Assembly: GCF_020640915.1 (NCBI RefSeq)
Contig: NZ_JADWDC010000033.1
Span: forward strand, 1-51,633
Length of the DNA stretch: 51,633 nt
Direction: 5' to 3'
Source: Waterburya agarophytonicola KI4
GTDB lineage: Bacteria > Cyanobacteriota > Cyanobacteriia > Cyanobacteriales > Xenococcaceae
Under the pieces are notes generated by a model, which saw nothing but the letters and a program-made list of their open reading frames with translations, was not told the DNA's origin and did no database searches. Each line of letters starts with the position of its first letter. Position 1 is the stretch's first letter. Of the stretch, positions 38,434 to 45,796 are shown one piece after another. The position numbers were made by a program, and so were the translations under genes.

Positions 38434-38667
38434 CTAATAATTGCGAGAACTAGCTTTTTTTCTAGCAAACAACAAAGGCAATAACCAGCCTAAAATCATA
38501 CCAATTGCACTACAAAGAGCCAGTAAAATTCCTACAGGAATAGTAATAGACTCAAACATCAAAAACTTGACCGAGACATTTTGAATATTTTGAATCGAAA
38601 AAATTGCGATCGCAAAAATCCAACTACCAACAATTAAACTATTAAATAGACCTGCAAATGCTTTCAT
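38434..38667 (-). CDS. LapA-domain (DUF1049) small membrane protein
   Basis: This 77-residue protein has two membrane helices (about 10-26 and 43-68) and a short basic C-terminus (RKKASSRNY). The pattern IAIFSIQNIQNVSVKFLMFESITIP between and after the first helix is typical of LapA-like/DUF1049 proteins. In E. coli LapA takes part in lipopolysaccharide assembly control, but in cyanobacteria its role is unknown. It follows the ExbD-like gene after 39 bases and ends 107 bases before uvrA begins on the same strand, so it probably closes the ribF gene string. Confidence 0.8.
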   Translation of the reverse strand: MKAFAGLFNSLIVGSWIFAIAIFSIQNIQNVSVKFLMFESITIPVGILLALCSAIGMILGWLLPLLFARKKASSRNY

Positions 38668-38706
38668 AATAATTATAATTAATAATTAAATTAAACCTCG
38701 ACTAGA

Positions 38707-39429
38707 TTACTGTACGCCAATAGACTTTCCGCCAGGAAGTTCCGATCCTAATATGGTGCGAATTTTAATCGGCGCGTCTTGAGGATGAGGCTCCCAACCT
38801 ACTTCGTATCCCGCAGCCCAAGCTTGTTTTCTCGCCTCGCGAAATGCTTCAAAACTATCTGGTCTAACAATAAAAATCAAGTAGTCTTTTTGAGCATTAT
38901 ATTTAGCTAAAACTTGTTTAAACTGAGAATCTGCTGCTATTAGCTGACTGGTGTTTTCTCCCACATCTTCTGAAATAGGATTAAAAAGCAAAGATACTCC
39001 TTCGTCTACAGTTCTTACATTATAGTTTTGAGTAGTAGCTCGAAAATTGCTTTGACGACCGACAATACTTAATAAACAAGATTGATAGCTGTCTTGACGA
39101 AAAGCATAATCAGGAGAATCTATGGAGCTTAAAGGTTTGTTACAGTTGGGCAAATTGCCCGATAATTCGAGTTCTTTTTCCCTTACCTGACGCAAATCTA
39201 AATGGCTGACTTTATTGTCTTTAATCTCGAACCACAATGACTCTTTATCGGTGTCAGAAGACAAAGGAGTTTCAATAGTTATCTTAGCTTTAGAACTACC
39301 CCCAGTGGCAATGAGAGTGACAAACAAACTAATAAACATCAATACACCAACGGTGTTAGTCAAAACATCTAAAAAAGAATCTAGGTTTTGATTTATTTGA
39401 TTGTTTCTGCGTCTGGCTCTACTTCTCAT
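38707..39429 (-). CDS. ExbD/TolR-like single-helix membrane protein
   Basis: This is a 240-residue protein with a basic N-terminus (MRSRARRRNNQ) and one membrane helix (about 22-42). The stretch NLDSFLDVLTNTVGVLMFIS, with Asp21 just before the helix, resembles the ion-motive helix of ExbD/TolR/MotB-type stators. The large C-terminal part (45-240) is soluble, probably periplasmic, and is not a recognisable ExbD domain. No ExbB/TolQ-like partner gene is in the window. It lies between the Ap4A phosphorylase and LapA-like genes in a minus-strand string. The function is unknown; the stator analogy is inference. Confidence 0.6.
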   Translation of the reverse strand: MRSRARRRNNQINQNLDSFLDVLTNTVGVLMFISLFVTLIATGGSSKAKITIETPLSSDTDKESLWFEIKDNKVSHLDLRQVREKELELSGNLPNCNKPLSSIDSPDYAFRQDSYQSCLLSIVGRQSNFRATTQNYNVRTVDEGVSLLFNPISEDVGENTSQLIAADSQFKQVLAKYNAQKDYLIFIVRPDSFEAFREARKQAWAAGYEVGWEPHPQDAPIKIRTILGSELPGGKSIGVQ

Positions 39430-39491
39430 TGATTGTTTATCTAAATAGCACTTCTAAATTTAATTGCATTATAAGCCTTCAATCAAGAACA

Positions 39492-40424
39492 TCAGCAATT
39501 ATGAAAAGCTACCTTGGCTAATAATTGAAGGGGAGTAATCTGTTTGAGCAATTCTAAAGAATCTAGATCGCGAACGAATAAAGAGCCAGCAAAACCCAGG
39601 GAATTGATCGGAATATTGGCAAAAGAATCTTGCGATCGCGGTACAATCAGCATCCAGTTTCTGGTAGCGAGAAAATTATATGCTCCTACTTGTTGGCTAT
39701 CTTTGTCTCTCTTTAAGCCAACTCGGTCTAATAATAAATGATATTGTTGCAACATCATCTCTGCTGCTGCGGTAGGAGAATGTTCCCTCGATAAATCCAA
39801 CTTAGCCGCCCCATGACGGAAAGGAAAACTGGCAATTGTTCCCATTGAGTCTTGAAAAGTAATAGTTGCGATCGCTTTTTCAATGGGAAGATGAACTACA
39901 TCAGCCATAAAAGGGAGAGGAATTAGCTGGAGATGTTTGTGTGGCTGAGAAGCTCCCGCAGCTCTTCCCCCGTTAAAAAAAGCCAATCCGTCTATCTCTT
40001 GGAGACACCACCACAAAGCGATAAAATCTTTCATGTTGAGCAACTCTGTTTGTAATTCAAACTCGCGAGTCACAATGAGCAAGTGATGGTCTACCACATT
40101 AAACTTATTGAGCAGACAAATGTGACTGGGGGAAATATCCCCGACAAACATGGCTGATTCGTAAGGCTGAAAGGGATCGCATCTTTTGCCTGTTTTTTGC
40201 TCTTGTTGGTTTTGCTGTTTCCTGGCTTGCTCTTTGCGTTTTAAGTTGCCTTTGGTACGAACTATAAAAGGAATACCATCTTGTTCGATTAATTGATATT
40301 CTGTTTCAATCGACTTGAGTGCGCCACATTCACGGGCAAATTTAGTTTGCTGCTGGGTTTTTGACCATAATGTACCTGGCTTTAAAAAAGAGCTTGGGGG
40401 TGGGTTTGTTACTGATTCTGCCAT
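39492..40424 (-). CDS. ATP adenylyltransferase (Ap4A phosphorylase)
   Basis: This 310-residue HIT-superfamily enzyme splits diadenosine tetraphosphate with phosphate into ATP and ADP. The active site HxHxQ is visible as PHKHLQLIP after GGRAAGASQ, and HHLLIVTREFE and FVGDISPSHICLLNKFNV match the family. The C-terminal domain (YNFLATRNWMLIVPRS) is intact. It clears a nucleotide made by tRNA synthetases under stress. It starts 36 bases after ribF and is probably co-transcribed with it; both proteins handle adenylyl chemistry, but a link is not proven. Confidence 0.93.
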   Translation of the reverse strand: MAESVTNPPPSSFLKPGTLWSKTQQQTKFARECGALKSIETEYQLIEQDGIPFIVRTKGNLKRKEQARKQQNQQEQKTGKRCDPFQPYESAMFVGDISPSHICLLNKFNVVDHHLLIVTREFELQTELLNMKDFIALWWCLQEIDGLAFFNGGRAAGASQPHKHLQLIPLPFMADVVHLPIEKAIATITFQDSMGTIASFPFRHGAAKLDLSREHSPTAAAEMMLQQYHLLLDRVGLKRDKDSQQVGAYNFLATRNWMLIVPRSQDSFANIPINSLGFAGSLFVRDLDSLELLKQITPLQLLAKVAFHNC

Positions 40425-40460
40425 AGTCTGTGGTGCGATCTATATATCCATCGTTGATTA

Positions 40461-41402
40461 TTAGTTGTTTAGTACCGCTTGACAATCTTGGGTAATTTGT
40501 TGCTTCAACGCCTCTACCGAGTCAAACTTTTGTTCGGGACGCAAAAACTGAAGTAAATTAACCTTGAGATCTCGACCGTATAAATCTCCCGACCAATTTA
40601 GCAAATGTACTTCAATAGTCGGAGTCTCGCCAGCTACCGTAGGACGACAACCAACATTCATTACTCCTTTAATGATATTCTGCTCTAGGTTTTGGTTCAA
40701 AAAGACGTCTACTGCATATACGCCATATCGGGGTAAAAACTTTTCAGGAGGTAATGCTAAATTGGCGGTGGGAAAGCCAATTGTTCTGCCTAGTTGTTGT
40801 CCTGTAACTACTTTACCCATCAGACTATAGGGTCTACCCAACATTTTATTAGCCTGTTTGATTTCTCCCTTGGATAATGCTTGTCGAATTAAAGAACTAC
40901 TTACTCGCACTGCTTGTCGATCGCGATCTTCATATTTGTGTAATGAATTCAGATGCACTGTAATGCCAAAATTACCCGCAATATTTTTTAAATCTTCCGC
41001 CATACCCTTTCTTTGATAGCCAAAGCGAAAATCCGCGCCAACACTAATGATTTTTGCTTGTAGCTGCTTGACAATTATCTCTTCGATAAACTCTTGGGGA
41101 CTCAAAGAAGCCATCTTGCGATCGAAAGCTAGAAGAATTAATTGCTTTATCCCTAGAATTGATAACTCCTCTGCTTTTTCGGGAATAGGAGTCAAAAGTT
41201 GTAATTTCCCTCCTGAAAAAAATTCGCGGGGATGGGGTGTAAAACTAACAACAGAAGGCTGTAAATCATTCTGGGGTTGAACCTGGAACGATTGAATAAT
41301 TGGTTGCAGCACTATTTGATGCCCTTGATGAATACCATCAAAATTACCAAGAGCGATCGCTGTGGGGGTTTTAATTTGGTCGGGAGAAGATACTATTAAC
41401 AC
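40461..41402 (-). CDS. ribF: Bifunctional riboflavin kinase / FAD synthetase
   Basis: This 313-residue enzyme makes FMN and FAD from riboflavin. The N-terminal FMN adenylyltransferase domain has the nucleotidyl-transferase motif GNFDGIHQGH (18-27) and SVGADFRFGYQRKG, then SSLIRQAL. The C-terminal riboflavin kinase domain has the signature GRTIGFPTANL, then YGVYAVDV and IEVHLLNW. It is complete. A stem-loop with a run of Us in the transcript (41457-41487) lies about 55 bases upstream on the same strand, which suggests premature termination control or a separate small RNA. Confidence 0.95.
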   Translation of the reverse strand: MLIVSSPDQIKTPTAIALGNFDGIHQGHQIVLQPIIQSFQVQPQNDLQPSVVSFTPHPREFFSGGKLQLLTPIPEKAEELSILGIKQLILLAFDRKMASLSPQEFIEEIIVKQLQAKIISVGADFRFGYQRKGMAEDLKNIAGNFGITVHLNSLHKYEDRDRQAVRVSSSLIRQALSKGEIKQANKMLGRPYSLMGKVVTGQQLGRTIGFPTANLALPPEKFLPRYGVYAVDVFLNQNLEQNIIKGVMNVGCRPTVAGETPTIEVHLLNWSGDLYGRDLKVNLLQFLRPEQKFDSVEALKQQITQDCQAVLNN

Positions 41403-41456
41403 GCTTTATATTTTGACGTGGAATGGGATATGTCGCAAGAAAGACGGAAAATAAGC

Positions 41457-41487
41457 AAAAAAAAGCCCCCAGGTACCAAACTGGGGG
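41457..41487 (-). terminator. Intrinsic terminator in the leader ahead of ribF
   Basis: On the minus strand CCCCCAG pairs with CTGGGGG around an 8-base loop and is followed by C and eight Ts (A run 41457-41464 on the plus strand). The stem is mostly GC and perfect. The plus strand has no T run, so it acts on minus-strand transcripts only. No gene ends there, so it must end a leader or a small RNA. Confidence 0.85.
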
Positions 41488-41560
41488 AAATTCATGTAAC
41501 AGATAATATCTGTTGCATAGCTCTATCTCTTCTCTAATATCACTTATGTTTTTCATGATG
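41457..41560 (-). ncRNA. Candidate structured leader or small RNA upstream of ribF
   Basis: Upstream of the terminator on the same strand is a second strong hairpin. AACAGATA/TATCTGTT (41498-41514) is a perfect 8-bp stem extended by ATG/CAT (41494-41518) across one mismatch. The two hairpins are 7 bases apart, as in a small RNA or attenuator. The 5' end is not known; I set it near 41560, where the structure begins. A 61-codon frame (41556-41371) runs through the hairpins but has no protein-like features. No known Rfam family comes to mind. Confidence 0.5.
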
Positions 41561-41703
41561 GTCGTGATCTCGATCGCAATTAGTAAATTAATTAAATAAT
41601 AAATATAAAGATTTCTTAAAGAATAGCTTAATTTAGTCGCTTATTTTAAAAGTATCGATTAGAACTGTTGAAGCAAAAATAATAATAACTTTGGTAATAA
41701 ATT

Positions 41704-42366
41704 TTGCATAAATATTTCGATAGCGCGATCGCCTTGACCAGTATTTGCTCTATAGGCTTGGCAACCTTGACCCTTGCAGAAGATACAATTGCTTACGAAC
41801 AACCAGACACGGTTAAGGATCTTCAATTACAAAGACTAGATAATTCTTTAGCAGCCAATATCAAGAGTCTGAAAGAAGTCGAACCTCTTGTTCCCCCTGA
41901 ACCCGCACCTCAGCCGATCTCCATCGCTGCCATCAATACGATCAAAGAATTTGAAGGATTTGAAAGTCAAGCTTATATCGATACTGATGGTACTCCTGTG
42001 ATTGGTTATGGTTTATCTGCTATAGGAGGCGTACCAGTGCAAATAGGCGATCGCATTGACTCTAACGAAGCTGATGCTGCACTCCACGCTCAACTACAAG
42101 TAATTCAACAAAAATTAGACAAAGCGATTTCCGTAGATTTAAGCGATCGCCAATTAGGTGCGATCGCATCTCTGGCTTTTAATGCGGGAGTCGATTCTAT
42201 TGAAAAAAGTAGCTTAGTCCGAAAAATTAATGCAGGTGACTATCACGGTGCAGCCGATGAATTTTTACGATGGGATAAAGCCAACGTCAGAGGTATATTG
42301 GTACAATTGCCTGGATTGACTAGAAGAAGACAAGCAGAAAGACAGTTATTTTTACTAGATAGTTGA
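41704..42366 (+). CDS. GH24 phage-type lysozyme-like exported protein
   Basis: This 220-residue protein has a signal peptide (about 1-25), a linker with VPPEPAPQP (63-71), and a lysozyme domain of the T4/GH24 family from about 74. The catalytic Glu84 (EFEGFE) and Asp93 (AYIDTDG) are in place, but the position of the T4 Thr26 is Val99 (TPVIGYG), and the usual His after GYG is Leu. The C-terminal GLTRRRQAERQLFL matches the family. It may cut peptidoglycan as a cell enzyme. The reading starts at TTG (41704); no ATG exists nearer the signal peptide. No phage genes flank it. Confidence 0.85.
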   Translation: MHKYFDSAIALTSICSIGLATLTLAEDTIAYEQPDTVKDLQLQRLDNSLAANIKSLKEVEPLVPPEPAPQPISIAAINTIKEFEGFESQAYIDTDGTPVIGYGLSAIGGVPVQIGDRIDSNEADAALHAQLQVIQQKLDKAISVDLSDRQLGAIASLAFNAGVDSIEKSSLVRKINAGDYHGAADEFLRWDKANVRGILVQLPGLTRRRQAERQLFLLDS

Positions 42367-42373
42367 TTGTTGT

Positions 42374-43084
42374 TTAACTATCGATAATATTCAAAGAAAC
42401 ACGCAGATCTTTTAAAGAAGTCGACCACAATGTATTCCATTGGATACCAAATAAAGGTTTTGCCTGCTGCGCCATTGTCCATCCTTGAGAGATCGCATTT
42501 AGATATTCTCCTGCGGTTTCAATGTCATCAACAACTGCTTTAACTAGATTTTTGGCAATCAAAGCCAACCAAAAACGAGAGGCATAAAGTTGTGCCACAT
42601 AAAATGCTTCTAGCTGAATTTCGCCGATGATATCCGTATCAAAACCCGTAACGACGTGCCAAATATCGTGGGTTTCCCGAAGGTGAGTAATAAAAAACTG
42701 GTAATCATTATTGCTTTTGCTCATTTCTAATGGCATCGCGCCATTTCTCATCATTTGCTTGGCGTAAACATAACCCAGAGTGTCTTCGGGCAAAGTAAGA
42801 AGTTGTGGCAGATCTACATGACCCAAGCGGGGGCGATTTAGAAAGGCTTGCCTTCCTTGTGAATTGCGAGACAGAAACTCGATGATGATATCTAAGGTTT
42901 CAGGATTATTGAGAGTTTTGGAAAGATAAGCCACCGCTTCAAAGTTTCCATCGGGTGCGTTGACCATATTAAAAAAGCTTTCCAGAGCCTGTTCCTGCCA
43001 CTGTTGGTCTACATCTGTTAAGTTTTGCATCCTCAAAAATTTATGTTGTTGCTGAATATTGCCAATCAATCGTGAGAAATCCAA
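42374..43084 (-). CDS. Coq4-family protein
   Basis: This 236-residue protein matches the Coq4 family by the zinc-binding signature HDxxH-x11-E, seen as HDIWHVVTGFDTDIIGE. Yeast Coq4 supports ubiquinone synthesis and can remove the C1 carboxylate of a precursor. Cyanobacteria make plastoquinone instead, so a prenylquinone role is a guess. Its start overlaps the end of the invertase gene by 19 bases, so the two are translated together. The remaining regions are mostly helical, as is typical. No other quinone gene is nearby. Confidence 0.85.
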   Translation of the reverse strand: MDFSRLIGNIQQQHKFLRMQNLTDVDQQWQEQALESFFNMVNAPDGNFEAVAYLSKTLNNPETLDIIIEFLSRNSQGRQAFLNRPRLGHVDLPQLLTLPEDTLGYVYAKQMMRNGAMPLEMSKSNNDYQFFITHLRETHDIWHVVTGFDTDIIGEIQLEAFYVAQLYASRFWLALIAKNLVKAVVDDIETAGEYLNAISQGWTMAQQAKPLFGIQWNTLWSTSLKDLRVSLNIIDS

Positions 43085-44484
43085 TCGATATACTTAGGCT
43101 GGTCAATAAGTTCCTGAGCGAGTAAGAAACTAGATATTGTCCAGTTTTGGAATTTTCTGGCTTCTTTTCCTACCAAACGACCATTTTTTCCATCATAATA
43201 TTCCGCCCACTCGTCTTTGTGTAAGCGTTTAGCGGCGATCGCGATCGCTTGACGAGCTAAATCAGAACGATCCATTTTCACAGCTGCTGCCACAAAGAAA
43301 CACAACAAAACAGGCCAATTACCGCCATTATGGTAAGACCAAGGACGATTTTTCGGATCGCAGCCTGTAAGTATTTCCCAGTCGCGATTTTTCAAAGCAG
43401 GGAAGCAAATTTTCATCGGCATCCACCCGATTAAATCTGTCCATTTTTGCTCGATGGTGTGCATAATTATCTGCCCCTGTTGACGCATTACCAAAGAAGA
43501 TAAAATTGCCATCATGTTACCCAAGGCAAAAAAGCGACAGTCAAGATGAGATGGCCCTAAATTTCCTGCTAGATAACCCCCTTCTTCGGGAAACCATTCA
43601 CTTAATTCTGCATAGGGAATTGATTCGGAGTAAATATTGAATTGGTTTAAAGCGTCCTCGCCATATTCTTCCGAACCATAACGATAAATAACATTGAGCT
43701 TTTCTGGATCTAACCAGTAGTTGTGACGAATGTGGCTGGTTAGAGGAGGAATACGATTATTGATTGCTTGAATAATTTTGATGTTTTCTTGATTGTCTAG
43801 CAACAATTCCTTGGCACACCGTAGAGTAGTGTGAAATAAAGCTTGAATCTCTAGAGGGTGTCCGTTAATTCCCATACGGCGATCGATCATACACGCTCCA
43901 TCGGGCACGAGGAGAGTCGGATACATATCGAATCTGGCTGAGAGGCAAAGCTCGATAATCAATCTAATACCCTTTTGCATTTCAGGACTATGGGCAAAAG
44001 AACTTTCTCCCGTAGCACTAACATAAGCCCGCAAAACAAACATCCACCACAAACAAGAATCGACAGGAGTTACTCTACCAATGGCGTGGTCGCCAAAATC
44101 AGCCTTGAGAAATTCTTCATCTCCCTGATGAAGTACTTTGAAACTAGCGGGCATCAAACCCCGTCCTGGTTCTAAGAAATCTAGCTGTTTTTCTTTAATT
44201 TGCAACCGCAGAGTCTCTAATAAAAAATTCTGGACAATTTCAGTTCGACCCCGAATCAGAAAAATTAAGGCTGCGGGAACAAAATCTCGGACAAAACACT
44301 GATCGTAATTTAAGGAAGGCGAACTATAGTCACAAGCTGCTAATGTCCCTATAGGGCGACCTCGATAATAGATAATCGACGATTCTAAGGCTTGCCATGC
44401 TTCGGCAGCAACCACATAACTTTGTTTGGCAGTCAATTTTTTAAACCCCTGGTAAATTACGATCTGGCTAGTTTTTACGCACAA
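43066..44484 (-). CDS. GH100 alkaline/neutral invertase
   Basis: This 472-residue cytoplasmic enzyme splits sucrose into glucose and fructose. GH100 blocks are visible: YDQCFVRDFVPAALIFLIRG with the nucleophile Asp, RVTPVDSCLWWMFVLRAY, FPEEGGYLAGNLGPSHLDCR and RPWSYHNGGNWPVLL. There is no signal peptide. Its 3' end overlaps the Coq4-like gene by 19 bases. In cyanobacteria such invertases set sucrose turnover under salt and nitrogen changes, so it may complement the glucosylglycerol genes; this is inferred. Plant neutral invertases derive from such genes. Confidence 0.93.
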   Translation of the reverse strand: MCVKTSQIVIYQGFKKLTAKQSYVVAAEAWQALESSIIYYRGRPIGTLAACDYSSPSLNYDQCFVRDFVPAALIFLIRGRTEIVQNFLLETLRLQIKEKQLDFLEPGRGLMPASFKVLHQGDEEFLKADFGDHAIGRVTPVDSCLWWMFVLRAYVSATGESSFAHSPEMQKGIRLIIELCLSARFDMYPTLLVPDGACMIDRRMGINGHPLEIQALFHTTLRCAKELLLDNQENIKIIQAINNRIPPLTSHIRHNYWLDPEKLNVIYRYGSEEYGEDALNQFNIYSESIPYAELSEWFPEEGGYLAGNLGPSHLDCRFFALGNMMAILSSLVMRQQGQIIMHTIEQKWTDLIGWMPMKICFPALKNRDWEILTGCDPKNRPWSYHNGGNWPVLLCFFVAAAVKMDRSDLARQAIAIAAKRLHKDEWAEYYDGKNGRLVGKEARKFQNWTISSFLLAQELIDQPKYIDWISHD

Positions 44485-44632
44485 TATTCAACCTAAAATA
44501 TGGACGAAAAAACCTGGCTGATTGGTTTATTATCGTAAGTTTACCAAGTTTCGATCTAATCGATCGCATTATGTTAAAAGCTCATAGAATAACATCCCAG
44601 TAGCTTTTAATAGTGCAAAATTAATGTTAGTT

Positions 44633-45679
44633 TCACCAAGAAAACTGTTTTACTGTGTCAAAGAAGTAACCGACATTTTCTTCTGGGGTTCCCACCAGTA
44701 CGCCGTGTCCTAAATTGAGAATGTGACCCGTCTTGCCAGCTTTATGGATAGTATTGATAATGCGATCGCGAATTAGCTCTTGAGAGCCAAATAACACCCC
44801 AGGATCTATATTGCCCTGAACTTTGACATCTTTGCCTAATTTCTGTCGGGCTTCTGCCATATCGACCGTCCAATCTAAACTAATAATATCTACTCCCGAT
44901 TGGCTCATTTGCTTCAAGATCCCCGCACTGCCATTGATATAAAGAATTAAAGGGGTGTCGGGATGAGTTTCTTTTACCTGACGCACTACCTGCTGTTGAT
45001 AGGGGAGGGCAAATATTTCATAATCTTGGGGGCATAATTGACCAGCCCAAGAGTCAAATAACTGGATAACTTGCGCTCCACAGTCGATTTGATAGCGAGC
45101 ATAAATTGCGATCGCATCTGCTAGCTTGCTCAACAACTGATGTAATATAGTGGGGTCGGAAAATGCCATCTGTTTGATGATGGAATAAGTCTTGGAAGTC
45201 TTGCCTTCAATAGCATAGGTAGCCAGAGTCCAAGGCGCACCCACAAAGCCGAGTACGGTAGATTTGTCCCCTACTTCTGTCCTCAAGGATTGAAGAATTG
45301 TTTTAATAAAGGGCAGAGATGATTCGGGATCTAAGTCGTGTAAATTATTGACTTGTTCGGCGGTGCGAATTGTATGTTCAAATAAAGGTCCTTGACTTTC
45401 GCTAATTTCAAAATCAATACCGATACCAGGAAGGGGAGTTAAAATATCAGAAAACATAATCACACCATCGGGTTGAAAAGCTTTCCAAGGTTGCAAAGAG
45501 ATTTCAATTGCTAAGTCTTGATTTTCCGAACGTTCGCGAAATCCTGGATACTTTTCGCTCAAATCTTGATAGGCTTTCATATATCTACCTGCTTGGCGCA
45601 TCATCCATACAGGAGGACGAGCAACAGCTTTGCCCTGGGCAGCTTGTAATAGCAAAGGTGTCGATCTTGATGTTGTCAT
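44633..45679 (-). CDS. hemE: Uroporphyrinogen decarboxylase
   Basis: This 348-residue enzyme removes four carboxyl groups from uroporphyrinogen III to give coproporphyrinogen III, for heme and chlorophyll. The substrate motif [13 protein letters not shown], the catalytic Asp in [11 protein letters not shown], and [12 protein letters not shown] are all present, as is [16 protein letters not shown] near the end. I chose the ATG at 45679 (protein begins [14 protein letters not shown]) because homologues start here and a purine-rich AGAGA site precedes it. The longer reading from 45721 adds 14 unlikely residues. It is divergent from recG. Confidence 0.96.
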   Translation of the reverse strand: MTTSRSTPLLLQAAQGKAVARPPVWMMRQAGRYMKAYQDLSEKYPGFRERSENQDLAIEISLQPWKAFQPDGVIMFSDILTPLPGIGIDFEISESQGPLFEHTIRTAEQVNNLHDLDPESSLPFIKTILQSLRTEVGDKSTVLGFVGAPWTLATYAIEGKTSKTYSIIKQMAFSDPTILHQLLSKLADAIAIYARYQIDCGAQVIQLFDSWAGQLCPQDYEIFALPYQQQVVRQVKETHPDTPLILYINGSAGILKQMSQSGVDIISLDWTVDMAEARQKLGKDVKVQGNIDPGVLFGSQELIRDRIINTIHKAGKTGHILNLGHGVLVGTPEENVGYFFDTVKQFSW

Positions 45680-45796
45680 AAAGTCTCTGTCATAAAATTT
45701 CAATAGTTTTGAGCATATCATCTATACCCAATTAGTAATTAGTTTGAATGCTCGTCTAAAATATAAATTCGCGATCGATAACTGCTAAAAGTGGGC

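Noticed and set aside
41371-41556. 61-codon minus-strand frame ahead of ribF
   Set aside because: It reads through two strong RNA hairpins including a terminator and overlaps the start of ribF; the peptide shows no family features.
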